Source of the DNA: Rhodoplanes sp046000175
Lineage (GTDB): Bacteria; Pseudomonadota; Alphaproteobacteria; Rhizobiales; Xanthobacteraceae
DNA length: 64,000 bases
NCBI RefSeq assembly: GCF_046000175.1
Contig: NZ_JBEOMB010000002.1
Coordinates: 62,001 to 126,000, forward strand
Reading direction: 5' to 3'
The translations under genes and the position numbers were made by a program. Below are positions 11,279-20,020 of the stretch, in pieces (within the stretch, counting starts at the first letter, position 1; each line of letters opens with the position of its first letter). The notes beneath the pieces were generated by a model, which was not told the origin of the DNA, did not search any database, and saw only the letters and a list, made by a program, of their open reading frames with translations.

Positions 11279-11320
11279 GCGTTTCGATTTCAGAATATCG
11301 CGCTACTGAAAGCGATACGC
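11279..11320 (-). promoter_or_regulatory. Palindromic operator of the RES/Xre module
   Basis: Two 15-base arms (11279-11293 and 11306-11320), matching at 13 of 15 positions, separated by 12 bases. The element lies 20 bp upstream of the antitoxin start and overlaps a possible promoter (TTGCGT, then GATATT 17 bases on, read leftward). It is probably the autoregulatory site of the Xre antitoxin. Confidence 0.7.
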
Positions 11321-11341
11321 AAGAGGACCGGGCCCCGCCCC

Positions 11342-14311
11342 CTACGGCTCCTCCCCCAAGACCCGCACGAAGCTCGCGCGGACGCGCTCCTGGGTCTCGG
11401 CGAGGTGGGCTTCGAGGGTGGCGAAGTCGGGCACGTCGGCGGCGCGGGTGAGCAGCGCGAGGAGACCGGCACCCGCCTTCTCCGGCTCGAAGGCCCCGGG
11501 CAGGCACAGGCGCAGCACGTGGGTGAGGTCGTGATAGAGGCGCGCCGCGGGGCGCAGCACCTCGGCGTCCTCGACCGACAGGAAGCCGAGCCGGGCTGCC
11601 TTCTCCAGCACCCGGATGGTCGAGGTGTCGAGGATCGCCGGCGTCTTCGCGGCGTGGACGAGCTGCAGGTACTGGGCGACGAACTCGATATCGACGAGCC
11701 CGCCGGCGACGTATTTGAGGCTCCAGCGGTCGCCGTCGCCCTTCTCGGTGGCGATGGCGCGGCGCATCTCGACGACGTCGCCAGCGATGGTCTTCGCGTC
11801 GCGCGGCACGCACAGCACGGCGCGGATCGCCTGCTCGACGCCGCGCGCGAAGGCCGGTGACGCGGAGACGACGCGCGCCCGGGTCAGCGCCATGTGCTCC
11901 CAGGTCCAGGCATCGCTGCGCTGATAATCGCGGAAGGCGGCGAGCGAGGTGGCGACCGGGCCGGAGCGACCGGACGGCCGCAGCCGCATGTCGACCTCGT
12001 AGAGGCGGCCGTGATTGGTCTGGGTGGTGAGCGCGTTGATCAGCCGCTGGGTGAAGCGGGCGAAGTACTGGCTGCCGTAGAGCGAGCGCTCGCCGTCGGA
12101 TTCGGGATGCGCCTCGTCGAAGTCGTAGATGACGATCAGATCGAGATCCGAGGAGGCCGTCATCTCGCGGCCGCCGAGCTTGCCCATCGCGAGCACGGCG
12201 CTCTCGCCCTTCGGGATGCGACCGTAGATCCGCGAGAAGCTCGTCTCGACGGAGCGGTGCAGCGCCTTGATGACGACGTCGGCGAGCCCGGCGAAGGCGT
12301 CGCCGGCCTGCACGGCCGACACGGTGCCGGAGAGGATGCGGGCGCCGATCAGGAACATGTGCTCCTGACCGAACAGCCGCACGCGGTCCAGGAAGTCCTC
12401 GTCGGAGCGCGCCTGGGCGAGCGAGCGCTCCAGCTCCTCGTCGAGCCTCCCCGCGTCGGGCAGCGCGCCGAAGAAGGCCGGGTCGATCAGCGGGTCCATC
12501 ACCTGGGGGTGGGCGGCGAGGATGTCGGCGAGGCGAGGCGCGGTGCCGAGCAGCAGGCCGACCAGCGCGACCAGGTCGGGATTCTGGTTGAGGAGCGCGA
12601 ACAGCCGCGCGCCGCCGTGCAGGCCGGCGAGGAAATGGTCGAAGGCCAGCACCGCAGCGTCGGGATTCTCGGCGGCGGCGAGCTGATCGAGCAGCATCGG
12701 CACGAGCTGGGTGAAGTGGCTGCGCGCCGCCTCGCCACGCAGGCCCCGCGGCGCGCCGGAGAGCCAGCGCCGCACCGTCGTCGATACTTCGAGCGGGGTG
12801 CGGAACCCCATGGCGCCGAGCTTGTCGAGCGTCTCCTTGTCGTCGCGGTCGGTCGGGAAGGCGAGCCCGCGCTGCTCGGCGGCGCGCAGCGCCGCGTGCT
12901 CGAACAGCGCACCGTAATGGCGCTGGACGACGTTGAGCTCGGCGAGCAGCGCGGTCGCGAAGGCGTCGCGGCTCTCGTAGCCGAGGAAGCGGGCGAAGCG
13001 CTCCAGCGCCGGCCGGTCGGAGGGCAGATTGTGGGTCTGCTCGTCGGCCACCATCTGCAGCCGGTGCTCGACCTCGCGCAGGAACCGGTAGGCGCGGGCG
13101 AGCTCGGTCGCCGCCTCCGGCGCGATCCAGCCGCCCTCGGCGAGCGCGTCCAGCATCTCCAGCGTCTCGCGGCCGCGCAGGCCGGGATTGCGGCCGCCGG
13201 CGATGAGCTGCTGGGTCTGCACGAAGAACTCGATCTCGCGGATGCCGCCGCGGCCGAGCTTGACGTTGTGGCCCTCGACCGCGATGTCGCCGTGCCCCTT
13301 GTAGGCGTGGATCTGGCGTTTCATCGCGTGCACGTCGGCGAGCGTCGCGAAGTCGAGATACTTGCGCCAGACGAACGGCGTCAGCTCCTTGAGCACGAGG
13401 CCGCCGAGCGCGAGGTCGCCGGCGACCGGCCGCGCCTTGATGAAGGCGGCGCGCTCCCAGTTCTGGCCGACGCTCTCGTAGTAGTCGAGCGCCGCCGGCA
13501 CCGAGACGGCGACCTGGGTCGAGGCGGGGTCGGGCCGCAGGCGAAGATCGACGCGGAACACGTAGCCGTCGCCGTTGCGCTCCTGCAGCAGCTTGATCAG
13601 CGTGCGGGTCATCCGCACGAATTGCGGACCCGGCTCGATGTCGGGGGCGAGCGGCGCCGCCGGGTCGTAGAAGACGATCAGGTCGATGTCGCTCGAGTAG
13701 TTGAGCTCGTGGGCGCCGCCCTTGCCCATCGCGAAGACGACATAGCCGCAATGCTCCTCGATGTGGTCGGGGTCGCGCGGCACCAGCTTGCCGGCCCGCA
13801 TCGCGGAGAGCAGCAGGTGGCGCACCGCCGCCCGCACGGCCGTGTCGGCGAGATCGCTCAGCGCCCGCGTCACCTGCGCGAGCGGCCACACGCCGCCGAT
13901 GTCGGCGACCGCGATCAGCAGCGCCGCCTCCGCCTTGAGCCGACGCAAGAGCCGCATCACCTCGGCGTCGTCGGCGCCGTGCGCCACGGCCCGGAACGTC
14001 TCCGACATGCGGTCGCGCAGATGCGCGTCGGGATCGCGGTCGAGCAGCCGGACGAAGCACGCGGGATCGCGCCGGATCAGCTCCCACAGATAGGGCGAGC
14101 CGTCGGCGAGCGCCTCGGTCAGCGCGCGGGCCAGCGGATGCACCGCCGCGATCTCCGCGAAGGCTGCGCCGGCCTCGCCCGCCTCGACGATCCACTCGTC
14201 GACGGCGGCCCGAGCGGCCTCCGCATCGACCAGAAGGGGTGCACGGACGAGACGCTCCGCGAGCGTCGCGGACCTTGCTTCGACGGCCATCGCTGCCGGC
14301 TGGTTCGCCAC
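11342..14311 (-). CDS. glnE: Glutamine synthetase adenylyltransferase/deadenylase
   Basis: Bifunctional enzyme of about 989 residues that adds AMP to, or removes it from, glutamine synthetase in response to PII/GlnB and so adjusts nitrogen assimilation. Two nucleotidyltransferase domains are visible: the N-terminal removal domain with GKGGAHELNYSSDIDLIVFYD and the C-terminal adenylylation domain with GKLGGREMTASSDLDLIVIYD. Each is followed by its GlnD-like helical domain (KLGRGGIREIEFFVQ in the first, YVAGGLVDIEFVAQYLQL in the second). I prefer the GTG at 14311, which has AAGGA upstream and lies 10 bp after the kinase stop codon. An ATG at 14290 lacks a Shine-Dalgarno. It is last in the degP - regulator - kinase - glnE block. 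Confidence 0.96.
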   Translation of the reverse strand: MANQPAAMAVEARSATLAERLVRAPLLVDAEAARAAVDEWIVEAGEAGAAFAEIAAVHPLARALTEALADGSPYLWELIRRDPACFVRLLDRDPDAHLRDRMSETFRAVAHGADDAEVMRLLRRLKAEAALLIAVADIGGVWPLAQVTRALSDLADTAVRAAVRHLLLSAMRAGKLVPRDPDHIEEHCGYVVFAMGKGGAHELNYSSDIDLIVFYDPAAPLAPDIEPGPQFVRMTRTLIKLLQERNGDGYVFRVDLRLRPDPASTQVAVSVPAALDYYESVGQNWERAAFIKARPVAGDLALGGLVLKELTPFVWRKYLDFATLADVHAMKRQIHAYKGHGDIAVEGHNVKLGRGGIREIEFFVQTQQLIAGGRNPGLRGRETLEMLDALAEGGWIAPEAATELARAYRFLREVEHRLQMVADEQTHNLPSDRPALERFARFLGYESRDAFATALLAELNVVQRHYGALFEHAALRAAEQRGLAFPTDRDDKETLDKLGAMGFRTPLEVSTTVRRWLSGAPRGLRGEAARSHFTQLVPMLLDQLAAAENPDAAVLAFDHFLAGLHGGARLFALLNQNPDLVALVGLLLGTAPRLADILAAHPQVMDPLIDPAFFGALPDAGRLDEELERSLAQARSDEDFLDRVRLFGQEHMFLIGARILSGTVSAVQAGDAFAGLADVVIKALHRSVETSFSRIYGRIPKGESAVLAMGKLGGREMTASSDLDLIVIYDFDEAHPESDGERSLYGSQYFARFTQRLINALTTQTNHGRLYEVDMRLRPSGRSGPVATSLAAFRDYQRSDAWTWEHMALTRARVVSASPAFARGVEQAIRAVLCVPRDAKTIAGDVVEMRRAIATEKGDGDRWSLKYVAGGLVDIEFVAQYLQLVHAAKTPAILDTSTIRVLEKAARLGFLSVEDAEVLRPAARLYHDLTHVLRLCLPGAFEPEKAGAGLLALLTRAADVPDFATLEAHLAETQERVRASFVRVLGEEP

Positions 14312-14321
14312 GGAGGGTCCT

Positions 14322-15860
14322 TCAGGCGGGCGCCGCGCGAGGGAGGGAGAGGACGACCCGAAGACCCGGCGCATTGTCTTCCAGCCGCAGCTCACCTCCA
14401 TGAAGCCGCGCGATCGCGGATGCAAGGCTCAATCCGAGCCCGGAGCCCGGCTGGGAGCGGCTCTTCTCCAGCCGGACGAAGCGTTCGAGCACCCGGCCGC
14501 GATCCGCGGCGGCGATGCCGGGGCCGCGATCCGCGACCGAGATCTCGATCCGGTCGCCGAGCGTCGCGGCGGCGACCACCACGTCGGCCGGCGGCGGCGG
14601 GAACATCGGCGGCATGTCGGGCGGCACCTGGGGCGGAGCCTCGGCCACCATGGTCCCGCCGTCTCCCGGCGCACCCACGCCGGCGCCGGCGCCCACCGCG
14701 ACCGGAAGGCCGGCCGGCGACGCCGCGGTCGCCCGGTCCGCGGCATCCGCTTCGGCCGCGTACTTGATGGCGTTGTCGATCAGATTGGCGAGCGCCTGGC
14801 CGATCAGCTCGCGGTTGGCGCGGATCGGCGCCGCCTCCGCCGCCTCGACCCGCAAGGCGAGCCCCTTCTCCTCGGCGAGCGGCTCGTACAGCTCGCCGAC
14901 GTCGCGGGCGATCGCGGCCGCGTCGAACACCACCATGTCGGCGCGCGGTTCCCCGGACTCGGCGCGGGCGATCATCAGCAGGCTCTCGAAGGTGCGGATC
15001 AGCCCGTCCGATTCCTCGATGACGGCTTCGAGCGCCTGGCGATAGTCGGCCTCGCTCGACGCATGGCGTAGCGCCGCCTCGCTGCGGTTGCGCAGCCGGG
15101 TGAGTGGCGTCTTGAGGTCGTGGGCGACGTTGTCGGTGACCTCCTTGAGCCCGCGCAGCAGCGTCTCGATGCGCTCCAGCATGGTGTTCAGGCTGGTCGC
15201 CAGGCGGTCGAGCTCGTCGCCGGAGCCGGCCACGGGGAGCCTCCCGGCGAGATCACCCGCCATGATGACACGGGCCTTGTCGGTCATCGCGTCGATGCGG
15301 CGCAGCACCCGGCGGCTGACGAACACGCCCCCCAGCAGGCCGAGGACGACGACGATCGCGACCGACCAGCGCCCCGCCGTGGCGACGATGCGGAACAGGT
15401 GCTCGCGCTCGGCGAGGTCGCGGCCGACCAGGAGGCGGAACCCGCCGGGCAACTCGGTCACCTTGACGAGCGCCGTGTGGTCGCCGCCGTCCGGCTCCTC
15501 CAGCCGGCGATAGCTGGTCTCGACCCAGCCCGACCGCTCGATCACGCCCGCCTCCAGCGAGGCGACGTTGCCGGCGATGCCGCCGCCGGTCGGCGTCGTC
15601 ACGAGATAGAGGCTCGATCCCGGCTGGTTGCCGCGGCTCTCGACGATGAAGAGGAGCCGGCGCAGGCCGGCGGCCTCGTACTGGCGGGTCAGCTCGTCCG
15701 TCTCGGTCTCGACCGTGCGGACGATCTGCTCGTTCATCAACCGCCGCGTGTTGAGGGCGAAATAGCCGAGCAGGAACGCGGCGAACAGCACCATCACCAG
15801 GAGGTACAGAAGGGTGAGGCGGAAGACCGTGGTCTTGAGGAGCTTAGCGAGCGCCGTCAC
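14322..15860 (-). CDS. Two-component sensor histidine kinase with ATPase-domain insertion
   Basis: 512-residue EnvZ/CpxA-like kinase. TM1 is at about 13-36, a periplasmic domain runs to about 160, TM2 is at 163-183, and HAMP follows to about 235. The HisKA box NVAHDLKTPLTRLRNR carries His247, N-box Asn363 is in NLIDNAIKYA, G1 is DRGPG at 444-448 and G2 is GSGLGL at 472-477. Residues about 370-432 between N and G1 are a Pro/Ala/Gly-rich insertion absent from ordinary HATPase domains. The frame opens at a GTG (15860) and overlaps the response-regulator stop by 17 bp, so the pair is translationally coupled and certainly cognate. The signal is unknown, but linkage to degP suggests envelope stress. 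Confidence 0.93.
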   Translation of the reverse strand: MTALAKLLKTTVFRLTLLYLLVMVLFAAFLLGYFALNTRRLMNEQIVRTVETETDELTRQYEAAGLRRLLFIVESRGNQPGSSLYLVTTPTGGGIAGNVASLEAGVIERSGWVETSYRRLEEPDGGDHTALVKVTELPGGFRLLVGRDLAEREHLFRIVATAGRWSVAIVVVLGLLGGVFVSRRVLRRIDAMTDKARVIMAGDLAGRLPVAGSGDELDRLATSLNTMLERIETLLRGLKEVTDNVAHDLKTPLTRLRNRSEAALRHASSEADYRQALEAVIEESDGLIRTFESLLMIARAESGEPRADMVVFDAAAIARDVGELYEPLAEEKGLALRVEAAEAAPIRANRELIGQALANLIDNAIKYAAEADAADRATAASPAGLPVAVGAGAGVGAPGDGGTMVAEAPPQVPPDMPPMFPPPPADVVVAAATLGDRIEISVADRGPGIAAADRGRVLERFVRLEKSRSQPGSGLGLSLASAIARLHGGELRLEDNAPGLRVVLSLPRAAPA

Positions 15861-16521
15861 GGATCATGTATCCGGCCCCGCGGACCGTGTGGAGGAGCGG
15901 CTGCGCGAAGCCCTTGTCGATCTTGCCGCGCAGACGCGAGACGTGCACGTCGATCACGTTGGTCTGCGGATCGAAGTGATAGTCCCACACGTTCTCCAGC
16001 AGCATGGTGCGGGTGACCACCTGGCCGGCGTGCTTCATCAGATACTCGAGCAGGCGGAACTCGCGCGGCTGCAGGACGATCTCCTCCTTGCCGCGGGTCA
16101 CCCGGTGCGACAGCCGGTCGAGCTCGAGATCGCCGACCCGGTAGACCGTCTCCTCGCGGCCGCCGTGGCGCCGCGCCAGAATCTCGACGCGGGCGAGCAG
16201 CTCGGCGAACGAGTACGGCTTCGCGAGATAATCGTCGCCGCCGGCGCGCAGTCCCTTGACGCGATCGTCCACGGCGCCGAGCGCCGACAGGATCAGCGCC
16301 GGAACCGTGGCGCCCTTGGCCCGCAGCGCGCCGATGACCGAGAGGCCGTCGCGCTTGGGCAGCATGCGATCGACGATCAGGACGTCGTAGGTCTCGTGGC
16401 TGGCGAGCGCCAGGCCCTCCTCGCCGTCGGCGGCGTGATCCGCCACGTGACCGACCTCGCGCAGCGCCTTGACCAGATAGTCGGCGGCGTCGCGATCGTC
16501 CTCGATGATCAACAGGCGCAT
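15844..16521 (-). CDS. OmpR-family response regulator
   Basis: 225-residue transcription factor. The receiver domain (about 1-115) has the acidic pair Glu7/Asp8-Asp9, phosphoacceptor Asp51 in LIVDRMLP and the conserved KPYSF lysine. The C-terminal winged helix (about 130-222) contains LQPREFRLLEYL, the recognition helix region TNVIDVHVSRLRGKI and the HTVRGAGYM end. The ATG at 16521 gives the classic MRLLIIEDD start. An upstream extension rich in TGTC-type repeats is not conserved protein. It overlaps the kinase gene downstream and lies in the same orientation as degP, about 550 bp away. Confidence 0.95.
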   Translation of the reverse strand: MRLLIIEDDRDAADYLVKALREVGHVADHAADGEEGLALASHETYDVLIVDRMLPKRDGLSVIGALRAKGATVPALILSALGAVDDRVKGLRAGGDDYLAKPYSFAELLARVEILARRHGGREETVYRVGDLELDRLSHRVTRGKEEIVLQPREFRLLEYLMKHAGQVVTRTMLLENVWDYHFDPQTNVIDVHVSRLRGKIDKGFAQPLLHTVRGAGYMIRDGAR

Positions 16522-16880
16522 GGTGTGAACCTTGGCCTCGGGACCGACGGCGGTCCGTTCGGGGGGCGCCTCGACCGTCGGCATCCGCTGCATCGGCGAC
16601 CCGGACAGGGGCGACACGGACACGGGTGACGTGGACACGGGTGACACGGGCGCCTCCATCCGGAGAAGTAGCGAGCCCTCGACGCCATGACAACCGCGCC
16701 GGGGATCGGATCGCACGGCACACCGCCGGGCGGAGCGGAAAGGGGACGACGGCGGACCGCCGTCCCCTCCTCCGACGGCCCGGCGGGGCGAGGATATGCC
16801 GGATCCGTCAGATGGCAGGCGGGACGGGCGCGCCGTCCCGATCGTCGTGACCGGTGGCGGCGGAACGTCCCCGTATTACA

Positions 16881-16969
16881 ACCGAGAGCCGGCAGGCCGG
16901 CCCCGTTCTTACGACCGAGAGCCGGCAAGCCGGCCCCGTTCCTACGACCGAGAGCCGGCAGGCCGGCCC
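16881..16969. repeat. 33-bp tandem repeat, about three copies
   Basis: Units start at 16881, 16914 and 16947. Each begins ACCGAGAGCCGGCAGGCCGG, with one or two base changes between units. The core GCCGGCAGGCCGGC is itself near-palindromic, so each unit can form a hairpin. The copies are contiguous without spacers, so this is not a CRISPR array. Confidence 0.85.
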
Positions 16970-16986
16970 TCGGGGCGCGAAGACAG

Positions 16987-17010
16987 ACGGGACGGCCGAG
17001 ACCGTCCCGT
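16987..17010 (-). terminator. Stem-loop downstream of degP
   Basis: Perfect 9-bp stem (ACGGGACGG / CCGTCCCGT) with a six-base loop, about 60 bp after the leftward degP stop. No clear T run follows, so it is either a weak or factor-dependent terminator or an RNA-stabilising hairpin. Confidence 0.55.
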
Positions 17011-17070
17011 GTTCGGAGGCTGCCGGGCCGGGGCGACTCGAGGACCGACGGCAGCGCCCCGAGGCGGCGG

Positions 17071-18621
17071 TCAGCCCTTGGCGAGAGGCACCGCGACGAA
17101 GCGGGTGTTCTGGCCGGTCTTGACGCGCATCAGGACGGTCTTCTTGCCGCCCGTCTGGGCCTCGCCGAGCGCCTTGCGGACGTCGGCCGGGGAGTTCACG
17201 GTCGTGCCGCCGACGTCGAGGATGACATCGCCGGTCCGCAGCCGGTCGCCGGCCGCGCCGTCGGGATCGACCTGGGTGACGACCACGCCCTCGCTGCCGC
17301 CGCCGGCCACCGCGCCGGCCGGGGCCAGCGTCAGGCCGAGGCGCGGCACCTTGGTGTCGCCGCTGCGGCCGGAGCGCTCGCCGTCGCCGTCGCCGCGCGA
17401 GGCGAGGCGCTGCTCCTTGGGCAGCTCGCCGAGCGTCAGGTTCAGCGTCTCGGTCTTGCCGTTGCGGAAGACGTCGAGCTTCACGGTGGCGCCGGGCGCC
17501 ATCATGCCGATGGTGCGGGCGAGGGTCTTGGAGTCCTTCACGGGCTCGCCGTTGACGGCCGTGATCACGTCACCCGACTTGATGCCGGCCTTGGCGGCCG
17601 GGCTGCCGGACTGCGGCTCGGCGACCAGCGCCCCCTGGTCGGTCTTGAGCCCGAGGCTGTCGGCGATGTCGTCGGTGACCGACTGGATCTGCACGCCGAT
17701 CCAGCCGCGCGACACCTTGCCCTTGTCCTTGAGCTGGGCGACGACGGTGCGGACGGTCTCGGCGGGAATCGCGAAGGCGATGCCGACGGAGCCGCCGGAC
17801 GGCGAGAAGATCGCCGTGTTCACGCCGACCACGTTGCCGTCCATGTCGAAGCTCGGGCCGCCCGAATTGCCGCGGTTCACCGGCGCGTCGATCTGCAGGA
17901 AGTCGTCGTAGGGGCCGGCGCCGATGTCGCGGCCGCGAGCCGAGACGATGCCGGCCGTGACAGTGCCGCCGAGGCCGAACGGATTGCCGACCGCCAGCAC
18001 CCAGTCGCCGATGCGCGGTGCCTTGTCGCCGAGCGCGACGGCGGGGAAGTCGGTGCGGCCGTCGACCTTGATCAGCGCGAGGTCGGTGCGCGGATCGGTG
18101 CCGATCACCTTGGCCGTGTAGGTCTTGCCGTCGTCGGTCGTCACCTGGACGCTCTCGGCCTTGTCGACCACGTGGTTGTTGGTCACGGCGTAGCCGTCCG
18201 GCGTGATGAAGAAGCCGGAGCCCTGGCCGGTCGAGAACTGCCGGCGGCGCGGGTTCTGCGGCTGGTCCGGGATGCCGTCCTGGCCCTGGCCGAAGCGGCG
18301 GAAGAAGAACTCGAAGGGCGAGCCCTGGCCGAACGGATCCTCGCCCCGGGTGCCGACCCGCGGCCGCTCGTTGCTGACCTTGACCTTCACCGAGATCACG
18401 GCCGGCTTCACCTTGTCGACGATGTCGGCGAACCCGGCGGGGCGCTGGGTGTTCTGGGCATAGGCGGGGGCGAGCAGCGCAGTCTGGCGGCTGCCGGGCA
18501 CGAAATCGGGATTGACGAACAGCACGCCGGCACCGAGTGCGCCGACCGTCGCGAGCAGCGCCAGGCGCCGCGCCGACACCAGGCTGCGCACCTTGCCGGT
18601 CAGGGATTCGGTCTCGTTCAT
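17071..18621 (-). CDS. degP: DegP/HtrA-type periplasmic serine endoprotease
   Basis: 516-residue Do-family protease that degrades or refolds damaged envelope proteins. An N-terminal hydrophobic anchor or signal (about 14-34, LALLATVGALGAGVLFV) precedes the trypsin-like domain with the catalytic triad in TNNHVV (His), TDLALIKV (Asp) and GNSGGPSF (Ser). Two PDZ domains follow (RGWIGVQIQSV onward and PRLGLTLAPAG onward). The linker between His and the LA loop is rich in Gln/Gly/Phe, as in bacterial DegP. I chose the ATG at 18621 because GGAG lies six bases upstream. In-frame ATGs extend to 18705. It heads the degP - OmpR-type regulator - kinase - glnE series, a linkage that recurs in Rhizobiales. 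Confidence 0.94.
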   Translation of the reverse strand: MNETESLTGKVRSLVSARRLALLATVGALGAGVLFVNPDFVPGSRQTALLAPAYAQNTQRPAGFADIVDKVKPAVISVKVKVSNERPRVGTRGEDPFGQGSPFEFFFRRFGQGQDGIPDQPQNPRRRQFSTGQGSGFFITPDGYAVTNNHVVDKAESVQVTTDDGKTYTAKVIGTDPRTDLALIKVDGRTDFPAVALGDKAPRIGDWVLAVGNPFGLGGTVTAGIVSARGRDIGAGPYDDFLQIDAPVNRGNSGGPSFDMDGNVVGVNTAIFSPSGGSVGIAFAIPAETVRTVVAQLKDKGKVSRGWIGVQIQSVTDDIADSLGLKTDQGALVAEPQSGSPAAKAGIKSGDVITAVNGEPVKDSKTLARTIGMMAPGATVKLDVFRNGKTETLNLTLGELPKEQRLASRGDGDGERSGRSGDTKVPRLGLTLAPAGAVAGGGSEGVVVTQVDPDGAAGDRLRTGDVILDVGGTTVNSPADVRKALGEAQTGGKKTVLMRVKTGQNTRFVAVPLAKG

Positions 18622-18938
18622 CGAAGGCTCCATCTTCAGGTCGTTCGGCATCATGTCGTCCGACATCACGTCGTTCGGCTCGTTCGGCGGCGCGAACCGC
18701 ATCACCGTCGTCGGAGAAGATGGAGATCGCCGGATTACCGCGTCCTGACCGCCGGATTAAAACTCCGTAATCTGGGGGGGCTCATAAAACCTTATTTATT
18801 TCAATCAGTTGGACCGAACCAAGGCGCCCCCGGCCAGGCGCGGCTTGGCGCTGGCGCCCCGCCGCGTTACATCGGCCCCTGCCCGTCCCGCCGCGGCACG
18901 TCGCGGCGGTCGCCTCGGCCGGGCCGCGGAGACCGAGC
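18622..18938. other. Divergent promoter region of degP and corA
   Basis: About 320 bp between degP and corA. It contains the direct repeats at 18729-18759 and an AT-rich patch around 18780-18810 that looks like promoter sequence. No additional gene is seen. Confidence 0.6.
18729..18759 (-). promoter_or_regulatory. Direct repeat pair upstream of degP
   Basis: The 9-mer GCCGGATTA occurs at 18729-18737 and again at 18751-18759, a spacing of 22 bp (two helical turns), with a partly inverted relative CCGTAATCTGG immediately downstream (18765-18775). Direct repeats on one face of the helix are typical of OmpR-family regulator sites. The regulator encoded just beyond degP is the obvious candidate, by inference only. 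Confidence 0.45.
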
Positions 18939-19988
18939 ATGACCGAGACTCTGCCGGACCGGCCGCCCGCGCCGGCGCCGCCCGCCCTCACCGCCCTGCG
19001 GCCGCGGGACGGCGACGCGCACGGCCTCGTCAACGCGGTCGTCTACCGCGACGGACGGCGGCTCGCCGACATCCCGGTCGAGGAGGCCGGGAGCTGGGCG
19101 CAACGCCCCCGCCATGTCGTCTGGATCGGCCTCTACGAGCCCGACCACGAGCTGCTCGCCGCCTTGCAGCAGCAGTTCGCCCTGCATCCGCTCGCCATCG
19201 AGGACGCCGAGAAGGCGCATCAGCAGCCCAAGCTCGAGCAGTACGGCGACACGCTGTTCGTCGTCGCGCGGACCGCCCAGATGGTCGACGGCCGCGTCGC
19301 CTTCGGCGAGACGCATCTGTTCGTCGGCCACGGCTACGTGGTGAGCGTGCGGCACGGCGCCTCGCGCTCCTATGCCGACATCCGGCGGCGCTGCGAGGCC
19401 TCGCCCGACATGCTGATCCAGGGCGAGGACTACATCCTCTATTCGGTGCTCGACTTCATCGTCGACAACTACGCCCCGGTGCTGGAGGCGATCACCGAGG
19501 AGGTCGAGCGCATCGAGGACCGGGTGCTGGAGAACAGCCTCGGCACCGAGGCGATCGAGCGCCTCTACACGCTGCGCCGCGACCTCCTGCGGCTGCGCAA
19601 CGCCGCCGGCCCGCTGGTCGACGTGTGCCAGCGGCTGGAGCACTCCAAGCTCACCGCCATCGACCCCAATCTGCAGCCGCTGTTCCGCGACGTGACGGAC
19701 CACATCAAGCGCGTCCAGTCGGAGATCGACGCGCTGCGCGAGGTCCTGGCCTTCGCGTTCGAAGCGGGCCTGATGGTCGGGCAGATGCAGCAGACCGTGA
19801 TCACGCGGCGCCTCGCCGCCTGGGCCGCCATCCTCGCTGTGCCGACCGCGGTCGCCGGCATCTACGGCATGAACTTCAAGCACATGCCGGAGCTCGACTG
19901 GGTGTGGGGCTACTACGTCGTGGTCGGCTGCATTTTGGCCGCCTGCGGCGGGCTGTTCTGGTGGTTCCGCCGGGTGGGGTGGCTGTAG
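18939..19988 (+). CDS. corA: CorA-type magnesium/cobalt channel
   Basis: 349-residue inner-membrane divalent cation channel. The large N-terminal cytoplasmic domain (about 1-285) includes the LAIEDAEKAHQQPKLEQYGD segment and a long stalk helix. Two C-terminal membrane helices follow (about 293-309 and 323-343). The signature GMN is present at 310-312 (IYGMNFKHMPEL), as is the selectivity loop after it. The ATG at 18939 has GGAGA upstream. It is transcribed away from degP and stands alone. I see no Mg-sensing leader, as the upstream region is short and shared with degP. Confidence 0.95.
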   Translation: MTETLPDRPPAPAPPALTALRPRDGDAHGLVNAVVYRDGRRLADIPVEEAGSWAQRPRHVVWIGLYEPDHELLAALQQQFALHPLAIEDAEKAHQQPKLEQYGDTLFVVARTAQMVDGRVAFGETHLFVGHGYVVSVRHGASRSYADIRRRCEASPDMLIQGEDYILYSVLDFIVDNYAPVLEAITEEVERIEDRVLENSLGTEAIERLYTLRRDLLRLRNAAGPLVDVCQRLEHSKLTAIDPNLQPLFRDVTDHIKRVQSEIDALREVLAFAFEAGLMVGQMQQTVITRRLAAWAAILAVPTAVAGIYGMNFKHMPELDWVWGYYVVVGCILAACGGLFWWFRRVGWL

Positions 19989-20020
19989 GAACGGGGGCGT
20001 TCCCTCTTGCACGCGGCGTT

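Larger units (their letters stand above)
16522..17070. other. Intergenic region with tandem repeats and hairpins
   Basis: About 550 bp between degP and the response regulator. It contains an imperfect tandem GACACGGGTGAC repeat near 16613-16650, a hairpin GGGACGACGGCGGACCGCCGTCCC near 16744-16767, a 33-bp tandem repeat (16881-16969) and a stem-loop (16987-17010). Reading frames across it are not convincing. The response regulator promoter should lie here. Confidence 0.6.

Noticed and set aside
16881..16969. Possible CRISPR array
   Set aside because: The 33-bp units are contiguous with no variable spacers and no cas genes are present.
16854..17123. 89-residue ORF with an 11-residue repeat (TTESRQAGPVL)
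   Set aside because: It is the translation of the tandem DNA repeat, without a ribosome-binding site, and runs into the 3' end of degP antisense.
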